Positions 53,742 through 62,715 of a stretch of DNA of 64,000 nt are shown here, one piece after another; within the stretch, counting starts at the first letter, position 1; each line of letters starts with the position of its first letter. The translations under genes and the position numbers were made by a program. A model generated the notes under the pieces. The model made no database searches. It was not told the origin of the DNA and was given only the letters and a program-made list of their open reading frames with translations. The stretch covers positions 1 through 64,000 of the forward strand of contig NZ_JAWDIE010000010.1 of the NCBI RefSeq assembly GCF_037688875.1, written 5' to 3'. Source of the stretch: Amphibiibacter pelophylacis (GTDB lineage Bacteria > Pseudomonadota > Gammaproteobacteria > Burkholderiales > Burkholderiaceae_C).

Positions 53742-54218
53742 ATGACCCCCCCCAAAATCCCCATCTCCGTCCTTGTCGTCATTCACACCGCGCAGGGCGA
53801 GGTGCTGCTGCTGGAGCGTGCGGGGCCGGACGGCCAGGGCAGCGGGCTGTGGCAGAGCGTCACGGGTTCGCTGGATGCGCTGGATGAAGCGCCGCGCGCG
53901 GCGTGCATCCGCGAGGTGTTCGAGGAAACGGGCCTGGTCGTTGGCAGCGCCGACTGCCCGGAAAGTGCCCTGATCGACTGGCAGCACAGCGAGGAATACG
54001 AGATTTTCGAGCGCTGGCGTCACCGCTACGCGCCGGGCGTGACGCGCAACACCGAGCACGCTTTCGGGCTGAAGCTGCCGCGACGCCTGCCCATCGCGCT
54101 CGCGCCGCGCGAGCACGTGCGCTACCAGTGGCTGCCCGCCGCGCAGGCCGCACCGCTGTGCTTCTCGCCCAGCAATGCGCGCGCCATCGAGCGCCTGGCG
54201 GGCCCCGCCGCGACATGA
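53742..54218 (+). CDS. nudB: Nudix hydrolase NudB (dihydroneopterin triphosphate diphosphatase)
   Basis: This 158-residue protein has a complete Nudix box (GSLDALDEAPRAACIREVFEETGL) at about 44-67 and the NudB-like start PISVLVVIHTAQGEVLLLER. NudB removes pyrophosphate in folate synthesis. It overlaps the next gene by four bases (ATGA). Confidence 0.93.
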   Translation: MTPPKIPISVLVVIHTAQGEVLLLERAGPDGQGSGLWQSVTGSLDALDEAPRAACIREVFEETGLVVGSADCPESALIDWQHSEEYEIFERWRHRYAPGVTRNTEHAFGLKLPRRLPIALAPREHVRYQWLPAAQAAPLCFSPSNARAIERLAGPAAT

Positions 54219-55006
54219 TCCGCGTCGCGACCTACAACATTCACAAGGGCGTCCAGGGCCTGGGCCCGGCGCGGCGGCTGGAGATCCACAACCTGGGCGA
54301 CAGCCTGAACCGGCTGGCGCTGGATCTGCTCTTTCTGCAGGAAGTGCGCCTGTTCAACCGCCGCGAGGCACGGCGTTTTGCCCACGGACCTGCCGCCTGG
54401 CCCGATCAGGCGCAGGCGCAGGTGCTGACGCCGCCGGGCTTTCACAGCGTTTACCGCACCAACGCCTTCACGCGCCACGGCGAGCACGGCAACGCGCTGG
54501 TCAGCCGCCACCCAGTGTGTCAGGTGGTACACCGCGACATCTCCGACCACCGCCTGGAGCAGCGCGGCCTGCTGCACGTCGTGCTGGACTGGCCGCTGGA
54601 CGCGCCTGCTGACGGGCCGAATGCTGCGCCAGGGACGCGCCCGCTGCACGCGCTGGTGGTCCACCTGGGGCTGATGCATGGCAGCCGGTTGCGCCAGACG
54701 CAGTCCATCATCGAACACATCCGCCAGCAGATTCCGCCGCAGGACGCGGTGCTCGTGGCGGGCGATTTCAACGACTGGAACGAGCGCCTGGACAGCCTGT
54801 GGCACAACGCCGGGCTGATCCGCGCCGCAGACCCTCAGGGCCAGCCGGTGCGCACCTTTCCGGCGCGCCTGCCGGTGTTCGCGCTGGACCGGCTCTACAC
54901 CCGGGGCCTGAACTGCCAGGCGCTGTGGGCCCCGCGCGAACCGGGCTGGAAGGCGCTGTCCGACCACCTGCCCCTGCTGGGCAAGCTGGACTGGTCCACG
55001 CCATGA
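54215..55006 (+). CDS. Endonuclease/exonuclease/phosphatase family protein
   Basis: This 263-residue protein has the fold's metal-site motifs: ATYNIHKGVQG, LFLQEVR, VVHLGL, VAGDFNDWNERL and SDHLPLLGKL. In many proteobacteria such a gene lies beside a cardiolipin synthase gene, as ybhP does beside clsB in E. coli. The exact substrate, DNA or phosphoester lipid, is not known. It overlaps both neighbours by four bases. Confidence 0.92.
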   Translation: MIRVATYNIHKGVQGLGPARRLEIHNLGDSLNRLALDLLFLQEVRLFNRREARRFAHGPAAWPDQAQAQVLTPPGFHSVYRTNAFTRHGEHGNALVSRHPVCQVVHRDISDHRLEQRGLLHVVLDWPLDAPADGPNAAPGTRPLHALVVHLGLMHGSRLRQTQSIIEHIRQQIPPQDAVLVAGDFNDWNERLDSLWHNAGLIRAADPQGQPVRTFPARLPVFALDRLYTRGLNCQALWAPREPGWKALSDHLPLLGKLDWSTP

Positions 55007-56400
55007 CGCCCACCCCACGCTACAGCGCCTGCACCGACCTGCGCCTGCTGCACGGCGGGGACGAGCTCTTCCCGGCCATGGCCTCGGCCATCAACGCCGC
55101 GCAGGAGCAGGTGCTGATCGCCACCTACATCTGGCTGGACGACCCGGGCCTGGAGCCCCTGCTGGCCGCGCTGCTGGCCGCCGCTGGGCGCGGTGTGCGC
55201 GTGCGGCTGCTGGTCGATGGCTTTGGCAGCCGACGCGCCCTGCCCGTGCTGCGCGAGCGCATGCGCCATCCGCAGATCCGGCTGATGGTGTTCCGGCCCG
55301 TGACGCGGCTGTGGACGGCCTGGCTGCGGCCCAACCAGCTGCGCCGCCTGCACCAGAAACTGTGCGTGATCGATGACACGACGGCCTTCGTCGGCGGCAT
55401 CAACCTGCTGGACGACCGCCACGACCTGCGCCACGGCTGGAGCGAATTCCCCCGGCTGGATTTCGCCGTGGCCGTTCAGGGCCCGGTGGTGGCGCAGGTG
55501 GAGCAGGGGCTGCTGCAGCTCATGGGTCTGATGAAATCCGGCGAATCCGGCTGGTGGCGCGAACTGCTGCTGCTGCTGTCCAGCCAGCCCGCTTACAAGC
55601 AGGTCAGCGAAACGCTCGCCGAAGCGCTGGCCACCGCCAAACGGCGCTGGCGCCAGTGGCGCCGACGTCTGCGGCCGCCAGGTCCATCGTCCCACCCGGC
55701 AACCCACCCGCCAGCAGCCTCACCGGCAGACCAGCCGGTCGCCAGCCGCAAGCCCGTAGACGCGGCCAATGTCGTCGTGCCTGCGCCACCGCCTGCCGCA
55801 CCCACGTGCAGTGCAGGCCCGCGAGCGGCCTTCATCGAGCGGCGCAACCACCCGCGCCACCGCCGTCCGATCGAGCAGGCCTACATCAGCGCCATCGAGG
55901 CCGCGCAGGAGCGCATTGCGCTGATCTCGCCCTATTTCTACCCCAGCAGCGCGTTTCTGCAGGCGCTGCAGGCTGCCGCGCGGCGCGGCGTGCAGGTGCG
56001 CCTGCTGATGCAAGGGCGCACCGATTACCGCATCGCCGCCGATGCCGCCCGCGCCATGTACCCCGCCCTGCTGCCCTGCGGTGTGGCCATTTTTGAATAC
56101 CAGCGCGCTTTCCTGCACGCCAAGATCGCCGTCATCGACGGCCGCTGGAGCACCGTGGGCAGCAGCAACATCGATCCGATCTCGATGCTGCTCAACCTGG
56201 AGGCCAACCTGGCCATTCACGATGCCGCCTTCGCCGCCGATCTGGAGGCGGCCTTTGAGCAGGCGCTGAAGCACGCCACCCCCGTCACCGCGCTTCCCGG
56301 CGTCAGCCGAGGGCCGCTGGCCTGGCTGCGCCGTGCGCTGCTGGCCTGGGTGGCCCGGGTGTATCTGGGTGTGGCGGGGGCGGGCGGGACGCGGTACTGA
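55003..56400 (+). CDS. clsB: Cardiolipin synthase B (phospholipase D family)
   Basis: This 465-residue enzyme has two HKD motifs, HQKLCVIDDTTAFVGGIN at about 123 and HAKIAVIDGRWSTVGSSNIDP at about 372, which together form the active site that condenses phosphatidylglycerol. A Pro/Ala/Arg-rich linker of about 70 residues (225-290) separates the halves and is longer than in E. coli ClsB. The C terminus has a hydrophobic segment. It is the last gene of the nudB operon. Confidence 0.93.
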   Translation: MTPTPRYSACTDLRLLHGGDELFPAMASAINAAQEQVLIATYIWLDDPGLEPLLAALLAAAGRGVRVRLLVDGFGSRRALPVLRERMRHPQIRLMVFRPVTRLWTAWLRPNQLRRLHQKLCVIDDTTAFVGGINLLDDRHDLRHGWSEFPRLDFAVAVQGPVVAQVEQGLLQLMGLMKSGESGWWRELLLLLSSQPAYKQVSETLAEALATAKRRWRQWRRRLRPPGPSSHPATHPPAASPADQPVASRKPVDAANVVVPAPPPAAPTCSAGPRAAFIERRNHPRHRRPIEQAYISAIEAAQERIALISPYFYPSSAFLQALQAAARRGVQVRLLMQGRTDYRIAADAARAMYPALLPCGVAIFEYQRAFLHAKIAVIDGRWSTVGSSNIDPISMLLNLEANLAIHDAAFAADLEAAFEQALKHATPVTALPGVSRGPLAWLRRALLAWVARVYLGVAGAGGTRY

Positions 56401-56442
56401 GCGCGGCATCAAGCCCGATTCCCGAGCGCCCGGATCAGACGC

Positions 56443-57519
56443 TCAGCGGCGCACCATGCGGGTTGATTCGCGCACCACCAGCTCGGCCGGAATCACTTTG
56501 GACGGCGGCGTGCGCCGGGCCAGCAGATCGAGCATGGCCCGGGCGGCAGTCTGGCCCACCTCGTAAACCGACTGCCGCACAGAGGTCAGCGGCGGCAGCG
56601 TGTAGGCCGAGTAGAGCAGATCGTCAAACCCGACCAGCGACACATCTTCCGGCACACGCAGGCCGGCACGGTGCAGCGCCAGCCGTGCGCCATAGGCCAT
56701 CTGGTCGTTGGCGGCAATGACGGCGGAGAAAAGCCGCCCGCTTTGCAGCAGAAGACCCATGGCGCGAAAGCCGCCCGACTCCTGGAAATCACCGATGACC
56801 ACCAGATCCGGATCGTAGCCGGGCTCTGTGGTCTGGATTTCACCGCGAAAGCCGTCCATGCGCGCCTGGGCATCGGGGTGATCCAGTGGGCCGGAAATGA
56901 AGGCGATCTGGCGGTGGCCCAGCGCATGCAGGTGACGCACGGCCAGGCGCATGCCTTCTTCGTTGTCGTAATCCAGGCTGTAGAGGTTGTCGGCGCTGAG
57001 CCGCCGCCCGGTCACGACAACGGGCAAGGCCTTGGCCAGCTCCAGCAGAGCCGCATCGGACAGGCGGCCCGTGAGTACGATCAGGCCATCGACTTTGCGC
57101 TCCTGCAGCAGGGCCACGCGGCTGGTTTCTTCGGCCTCGTTCCAGTGGCCGCTGACGAAAAGGGGCGAGTAATTGGCCGGATGCAGCTGATCCTCGATAC
57201 CCCGTAGCGCTTCGCCGTAAAAGGGACTGTCGATGAACTGGGTCAGCACACCGACGCTCATGGTCCGCCCGCCCGCCAGGCTGCGCGCCATCGGATCGGG
57301 CCGGAAATCCAGCTCCTGGATGGTGCGCTCGACCAGCGCGCGCTTGACCGGGCTGACGTTGGCGGTGCCGTTGAGAATGCGCGAAACCGTGCTGGGCGAC
57401 ACGCCCGCCCGCTGGGCGACCATGCCCAGGGTGGTTCGGCCGCGCGGCACGGGGAGGGCTGGCGGCCCATCGGCAGAGCCAGCCTGGCTTGGGGTGGGAT
57501 CGGTGTGTTTCTTGCTCAT
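56443..57519 (-). CDS. LacI-family transcription regulator
   Basis: This 358-residue protein has a 25-residue N-terminal extension, a LacI helix-turn-helix (TTLGMVAQRAGVSPSTVSRILNG) and a periplasmic-binding-protein-like sensor domain (VGVLTQFIDSPFYGEALRGIE, VVIAANDQMAYGARLAL-type strand, LVGFDDLLYSAYTLPPLTSVRQ). It lies next to the GH17/porin genes and is the best candidate to bind the two TGAAAGCGCTTTCA sites at 60136 and 60256. It would respond to a beta-glucan-derived sugar (inference). Confidence 0.93.
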   Translation of the reverse strand: MSKKHTDPTPSQAGSADGPPALPVPRGRTTLGMVAQRAGVSPSTVSRILNGTANVSPVKRALVERTIQELDFRPDPMARSLAGGRTMSVGVLTQFIDSPFYGEALRGIEDQLHPANYSPLFVSGHWNEAEETSRVALLQERKVDGLIVLTGRLSDAALLELAKALPVVVTGRRLSADNLYSLDYDNEEGMRLAVRHLHALGHRQIAFISGPLDHPDAQARMDGFRGEIQTTEPGYDPDLVVIGDFQESGGFRAMGLLLQSGRLFSAVIAANDQMAYGARLALHRAGLRVPEDVSLVGFDDLLYSAYTLPPLTSVRQSVYEVGQTAARAMLDLLARRTPPSKVIPAELVVRESTRMVRR

Positions 57520-57621
57520 GAAATCGGTGTCAATACGCGTAGGGCAAATTTTGCGTCATTTCCACCCGCCTGCACCGATCATGTCACGCCAAGGTCACCT
57601 CCAGACCCAGCGCCGGCCCGG

Positions 57622-58761
57622 TCACCCCGGCGATCCCGTCCAGTAAGCCGCCTGGGCCGGGTCGCAGGATGCGCTGTCAGCCGCCAGACCTGTCCCGAGG
57701 CTCTGGGTCACACAGCGCGCCTTGCGGTCCACGGTGAACAGGCCCCACTTGTCGTCGCCCTGCTTCCATGGCTCGTCGAACGCCTCGAAGTGCACGACGG
57801 TGGCCGGGCCGTTCCCGGCGGCTTTCCAGGCCTCGATGCGGTCGAAGTACATCTTCTGGTTGACGGGGCTCGCCCGCTGGGTTTCCCCGCCGGAGGGCGC
57901 GGCCTTCCAGCCGGTTTCACCCACGACAATGGGCATGCCAACATGGCCCAGCGCGTCCAGGTTGCTGCGCACGGCGCTGTACTCGTTTTTCAGGCTGACC
58001 ACGGCGGCGTCCATCATGGCGGCTGCGCGCTGGGAAGCCGGTACGGCGGCCTGTTTCCAGTCCCAGAGCGTTTCGTTGTAGATGGTATCCAGCAGGGGAT
58101 AGGAATGCATGGACACGAAATCGATTTCCGCCAGCACAGGGTCTGATTTTTTCGCCCCCTGGGCTGCCGCATCGGCGAAGAAGGCCCAGTTGTCATCGGT
58201 GGTCACGGGCTGCGTGGTGGCGGCGCGCACCTTGCGGATATAGCCGACCATGGCCCCGACGTCGATGGGCGCAAACGACCAGTACACCAGCTTCTCATTG
58301 CCCACGCTCAGGGCGACGACCTCGGCCGGATAGGCCTTGGCGAGAGCAATGCCCCGGTCCAGCTCTGCCTGGTTGGCAGCTTCGGCATTGGGGTTGACAT
58401 ACATGCCCAGCATGACCTTGATGGGCAGCTGGCGCTCACGGATGACCTCTAGGACCAGTCTGGAAACGGCATCCGACGCATCAAACAGCCGGATCAGGCC
58501 AAAGCCGGTCTGCTGCAGCAGCGCCAGATCCTGCTCGATCATCGTCTTGGTGATGGTTTCCGTGTCGCGGTTGCTGGTGCGGTAGGGCGAATAAGCCGTC
58601 GCCCTTTGCTGCATCACCGCTGCAGGCAGCGCGCGGAAATCGCTCACACCGGCGACAGGAATGGTGCCGCCGCCCCCGCAAGCCGACAGCAGCAGCGCGC
58701 TGGCCAGGGAGATACCACCGAGCCACTGGCGTCTGTTCTGGCGCCCAAACTTGATTTCCAT
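57622..58761 (-). CDS. Glycoside hydrolase family 17-like lipoprotein (beta-1,3-glucan active)
   Basis: This 379-residue lipoprotein has a lipobox (LLLSACG) and a TIM-barrel with the GH17 catalytic pattern: acid/base Glu in EVVALSVGNEKL and nucleophile Glu in PIVVGETGWKA. AYSPYRTSNRD and IRLFDASD match the bacterial and fungal exo-beta-1,3-glucanase branch. The start at 58761 has GAGG eight bases upstream. It begins 14 bp after the outer-membrane gene stop, so the two are one operon. Confidence 0.88.
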   Translation of the reverse strand: MEIKFGRQNRRQWLGGISLASALLLSACGGGGTIPVAGVSDFRALPAAVMQQRATAYSPYRTSNRDTETITKTMIEQDLALLQQTGFGLIRLFDASDAVSRLVLEVIRERQLPIKVMLGMYVNPNAEAANQAELDRGIALAKAYPAEVVALSVGNEKLVYWSFAPIDVGAMVGYIRKVRAATTQPVTTDDNWAFFADAAAQGAKKSDPVLAEIDFVSMHSYPLLDTIYNETLWDWKQAAVPASQRAAAMMDAAVVSLKNEYSAVRSNLDALGHVGMPIVVGETGWKAAPSGGETQRASPVNQKMYFDRIEAWKAAGNGPATVVHFEAFDEPWKQGDDKWGLFTVDRKARCVTQSLGTGLAADSASCDPAQAAYWTGSPG

Positions 58762-58775
58762 GATGTGTTCCTCAA

Positions 58776-60077
58776 TCAAAAGGTGTAGGTGGCGCCCACG
58801 CCCGCCCAGCGGCCGGTGCGCGCGACGCGGGAATCAACCCCGCTGAACGCCGAGTTCGAGGGCATGGACAGCGGCGCCAGCCCCTTTTTGCGGTACTGAA
58901 CCATGCCGGCCAAGCCGTACACCAGCCAGTTCTGGCCAAAGCGCTTCGAGACGCCCACCGTGGCGAGATCCATGGCGTTGCTCTGGCCGCGCTCCGACGG
59001 GTTGGCGGTGCTGGCGCGGCCCAAGTGCACGTAGCCCGCCGAATACGTCCAGTCCCCCCGGGTGTGTCGCACACCCAGCGACACATCCATCGAGGTTGCG
59101 GGGTAACCTGGATTGGGCACGCCGCGCAGCGTGCCGCCCCAGTCCACGTTGAACATGTTGTTCCACAGGGTATTGCCGTCGGCGCGGAATTCGGTCTGCA
59201 CCGCGTAAGCCCCGCTCCAGCGGTTTCTGCGCAGACCGGCTGACAGCTGCCACTGGCTGTTCACGTCGTAGCGCGCCATCAGCATGGCAATGGACTGCCC
59301 CGATCCGCCCAGCTTGGCATCGTCGGCCGGGTTGGGGGTCAGCGACGTGAAGGGGCCGTGTCCCCAGGACGAGGGCGTGCCGTTGCGGCTGGTCTGCATC
59401 ACGGCGTCCAGCGCCAGATCGCCCCGGCGGTACTGCGCCCAGAACTCCAGCAGGCGCGGTTTGTTGATTTTGAAGCCCGACTTGCCCTGATCGTAGGTCA
59501 GCTCGACCACCAGATCGCCCGACATCACGTCAAACGGGCGGCTGGTGTAGCGCAGTGCGTGGCCCAGCAGGCCGTAGCCGGCACCGCTGCTGGCCCAGGC
59601 GTCGGCCACGCCAATGTCGCTGCCGTAGGGGTAATCGGCGACGCTCCAGGCCCGCGAGGTCATCGCGCCGACCGTCAGGCGGCCCCACTCCTCGTGGCTG
59701 ATGCCCACGTTTTTCTCGTAGAGCACGCCGTCGATGTCGGGCTTGCCGTCGCGCCAGCGCTGGCTGAGCGCGGCGTGCACCTTGAAGCCGCGCCCGATGT
59801 CCTGGTTGAGCGTCAGCCAGGGCTGAAACAGCGTCACCACCGAGGTGCGGGTGCCATAGCTTTTGCCGGGGACCAGCTCGTCGGCCCAGAGCCTCTGGCG
59901 GTCTTCGCCCGGAAAGCGCTGGCAGTCCTTGCACTGGTTGCCGGACACCAGGGCTTCGACCTTGGCAAACCCGTTCACGTTGATGGGACCGATTTCAAAC
60001 GCCTGCGCGGGCGCTACGCCCAGCGCGGTGAGCGTGGCGGCCAGCGCCAGCCAGCGTCTCTTGTGGGGGATGTTCAT
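58776..60077 (-). CDS. Outer-membrane beta-barrel (porin-like) protein
   Basis: This 433-residue protein has a signal peptide (LGVAPAQA), many alternating amphipathic strands and a C-terminal aromatic (WAGVGATYTF), the BAM signal. One CKDC pair is near residue 53. It is the first gene of the operon with GH17 and lies opposite the GH81 gene across the LacI operators. It probably admits glucan oligosaccharides, but the family was not identified. Confidence 0.85.
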   Translation of the reverse strand: MNIPHKRRWLALAATLTALGVAPAQAFEIGPINVNGFAKVEALVSGNQCKDCQRFPGEDRQRLWADELVPGKSYGTRTSVVTLFQPWLTLNQDIGRGFKVHAALSQRWRDGKPDIDGVLYEKNVGISHEEWGRLTVGAMTSRAWSVADYPYGSDIGVADAWASSGAGYGLLGHALRYTSRPFDVMSGDLVVELTYDQGKSGFKINKPRLLEFWAQYRRGDLALDAVMQTSRNGTPSSWGHGPFTSLTPNPADDAKLGGSGQSIAMLMARYDVNSQWQLSAGLRRNRWSGAYAVQTEFRADGNTLWNNMFNVDWGGTLRGVPNPGYPATSMDVSLGVRHTRGDWTYSAGYVHLGRASTANPSERGQSNAMDLATVGVSKRFGQNWLVYGLAGMVQYRKKGLAPLSMPSNSAFSGVDSRVARTGRWAGVGATYTF

Positions 60078-60135
60078 ATTGCCTCCTGGGATCGGGGTCG
60101 GGGTCGGAGCTGGATGTCGTTTTCAGCATCCAATC

Positions 60136-60149
60136 TGAAAGCGCTTTCA
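60136..60149. promoter_or_regulatory. LacI-type operator 1
   Basis: TGAAAGCGCTTTCA is a perfect 14-bp palindrome with the central CG typical of LacI/GalR-family operators. It lies 59 bp upstream of the porin-like gene start, consistent with repression of that promoter. Confidence 0.85.
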
Positions 60150-60255
60150 ACACTGATCATGTTAGCAACGGCAAATAACGGGCGTCAACGCGGCAGACAC
60201 CGTGAAAACCCTGGGATTTGGTCCGATGCGACATGCGGTAAACCCTAATTTGATG

Positions 60256-60270
60256 TGAAAGCGCTTTCAA
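60256..60270. promoter_or_regulatory. LacI-type operator 2
   Basis: A second copy of the palindrome TGAAAGCGCTTTCA, followed by A, lies 38 bp upstream of the GH81 start. The two copies are 120 bp apart, so one dimeric or tetrameric LacI protein could control both divergent units. Confidence 0.85.
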
Positions 60271-60307
60271 CAATACTGGCGCGATCGCGACTCCGGATCC
60301 GACTGCC

Positions 60308-62644
60308 ATGACTGCACTGATCTCTTCCCCTCAGACCCGTCCCGCCCTGTGCCCGTCCCGCGTGGCATGGCGTCCGGCCCTGCTGCTCGCCGCCGTGGTG
60401 GCCCTGCTGGCCCCCGCAATCGCCCCGGCGCAGGACAGCCTCCAGGCCGGAGCCGCCCGGCTGCTGCTGCAACCGAGGTCGGGCGACCGGGCGGCGCCTG
60501 TGGCCCAAGGCCGCGAAGGGGCGATGCTCAAACAGGCGGTGCCGACCAACCAGTGGTATTCCAGCCTGATGTTCAGCGCCGAACCCATGCCGCTGTACGC
60601 GCAGCCGCTCAGCGGCCGGGCCACCGTGGCCGGGTTCGAGATGGCCCTGCCCGTCAAAAAAGTGGTGCCGTCGGAGCGCAAGGACAACGAGATCCACTAC
60701 CCGCACCGCGCCGCCATCACCGTCAAACCCGCCGATTTCGCGTTGAAACCGGTACGCCTGAGCCGCGTCAGCGACTGGGCCATCGACATCGCGCTGGGGC
60801 AGGACGCGCAGCGCTTTGACCTGACGATGGCGCACGGCAGCCCTTATGTGTGGGGCCAGATCAGCCAGGGCGATCTGCTTTTGCAGGCGGCGGCGGGCGC
60901 GAAACGCGTCGATCATCCGGACAAGCGACTGCTGCTGCTGGACATCGCTGGCCAGCGCTACCTGGCGCTGGGCCCGCAGGGCACGCAGTGGGAGCCTGCG
61001 GCAGAACCAGGCACATGGCGCGCACGTATGCCCACAGGGCCCGCAGGCGCCCGGTATTTCGTGCTGGCGGCCACGCCGGACAGCAGCGACGCCAGCCTGG
61101 CGCTGATCCTGCGCCACGCCTTCGTGCGCTACGCCAGCACGGCGGTGGACTGGCGCTTTGACAACGCCAGCCAGACCGTCCACACCCGCTACGCCGTCAC
61201 ACCCGAAGTGCTGGAAGGCCGCGAGGAGACGCCGCTGCTGGCGCTCTACCCGCACCACTGGCACAGGAACGAGAGCGTCTCAGCCCGTCTGGGGCCGGCT
61301 TACGACACGGTGCGTGGCCCGCTCAAACTGCTGGCCGCCCGCGATTTCAGCACCGATGTGCGCCATCGCGGTTTCGTGCCCTGGTGGCCCAAAGTGCCCG
61401 AGGGCGAGGGCAGCGAGATGCTCAAAAGCCTGATGTCCAGCGATGTGCGCGACGCCCGCCGCATGATGCTGCAGATCGGCAAAGGCCCCTACTGGCAGGG
61501 CAAGGGGCTGCAGCGCACCAGCAAGCTGCTGGACATTGCCGAGGTGCAGGGCAACGCAGATCAGGCCAGCCGCCTGCGCGAGCTGCTGCAGGGCCGCATC
61601 GAGGAGTGGTTCAGCGGCAGCGACCGCCAGCGCTACTTCCACCTGGACCGCCAGCTGGGTACGGTGCTGTCCTATCCGGAAGAGTATTTCGCGGTCGAGC
61701 AGATGAACGACCACCACTTCCACTACGGCTACTGGATCCGCACCATGGCCGAGCTGGCCCTGCGTGATCCGAAGTGGACCGCGCCGGACCAGTGGGGCGG
61801 CATGGTGCCCTGGCTGATCCGCGACATCGCCACCGCCGAGCGCGGCCGGGCCGACTTCCCCTTCCTGCGGCCGTTCGATGTCTATGAAGGGCATTCCTGG
61901 GCCTCGGGCATCGGGCTTGGCGAGCTGGGCAACAACCAGGAATCGTCCTCCGAGGCCATCAACGCCTGGGTGGGGCTGATCCTGTGGGGCGAATCCCAGG
62001 GCGATACGGCCCTGCGCGATCTGGGGCTGTATCTGTACAACACCGAGATCGAAGCGATCCGCCACTACTGGTTTGACGTGCACGGCCTGGTTTTCCCGCC
62101 CGAGTACCCGCACGTGGAAACCAGCCTCGTGTTTGGCGGCGCCTACAAGCACAACACCTGGTGGACGGACGAACCCCGGCAGATCAAGGGGATCAACCTG
62201 CTGCCCATCACCACGGCATCCACCTATCTGGGGCTGGACCCCGCCCACACGCGGCGCAGCATGGCCACGCTGGCCAGGGACAGCGAGATTTTCGAATCGC
62301 GCGGCAAGAAAGCCGATCCGAAAGACATCTGGCAGGACCTGTTTGCGCAGTACACGGCGCTGAGCGATCCGGCCGCCGGACGCGCCCAGTGGGACCGCTG
62401 GGGGTCCGTCGAAGCCGGTGAATCGCGCAGCCACACCCTGCACCAGCTGCTCAGCCTGAGCAGTATGGGGACGCCCGATTTCAGCATCTGGGCCGACACG
62501 CCGCTGCACGCGGTGTTCAAAAGCGCATCGGGCCAGCGCACTTACCTGGCCTTCAACAGCAGCACGCAGGCCCGCCAGGTGCGCTTCAGCGATGGCACCA
62601 CGCTGGAGGTCGCACCCCGCTCGCTGGCCCAGACACAGCGCTGA
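60308..62644 (+). CDS. Glycoside hydrolase family 81 endo-beta-1,3-glucanase
   Basis: This 778-residue secreted enzyme has a signal peptide (ALLLAAVVALLAPAIAPAQ) and the GH81 signatures: MNDHHFHYGYWI with the catalytic Asp, FDVYEGHSWASGIG, and GNNQESSSEAINAW with the catalytic Glu. GH81 enzymes cut beta-1,3-glucans such as laminarin, curdlan or callose by inversion. The ATG at 60308 is 38 bp after operator 2. Confidence 0.94.
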   Translation: MTALISSPQTRPALCPSRVAWRPALLLAAVVALLAPAIAPAQDSLQAGAARLLLQPRSGDRAAPVAQGREGAMLKQAVPTNQWYSSLMFSAEPMPLYAQPLSGRATVAGFEMALPVKKVVPSERKDNEIHYPHRAAITVKPADFALKPVRLSRVSDWAIDIALGQDAQRFDLTMAHGSPYVWGQISQGDLLLQAAAGAKRVDHPDKRLLLLDIAGQRYLALGPQGTQWEPAAEPGTWRARMPTGPAGARYFVLAATPDSSDASLALILRHAFVRYASTAVDWRFDNASQTVHTRYAVTPEVLEGREETPLLALYPHHWHRNESVSARLGPAYDTVRGPLKLLAARDFSTDVRHRGFVPWWPKVPEGEGSEMLKSLMSSDVRDARRMMLQIGKGPYWQGKGLQRTSKLLDIAEVQGNADQASRLRELLQGRIEEWFSGSDRQRYFHLDRQLGTVLSYPEEYFAVEQMNDHHFHYGYWIRTMAELALRDPKWTAPDQWGGMVPWLIRDIATAERGRADFPFLRPFDVYEGHSWASGIGLGELGNNQESSSEAINAWVGLILWGESQGDTALRDLGLYLYNTEIEAIRHYWFDVHGLVFPPEYPHVETSLVFGGAYKHNTWWTDEPRQIKGINLLPITTASTYLGLDPAHTRRSMATLARDSEIFESRGKKADPKDIWQDLFAQYTALSDPAAGRAQWDRWGSVEAGESRSHTLHQLLSLSSMGTPDFSIWADTPLHAVFKSASGQRTYLAFNSSTQARQVRFSDGTTLEVAPRSLAQTQR

Positions 62645-62715
62645 AGCCGCCACCCCGCTTTTCTTTTTATAGACCGTTTTCCCTGCCTGATTGTCACACC
62701 ACCCGGAGACCCGCC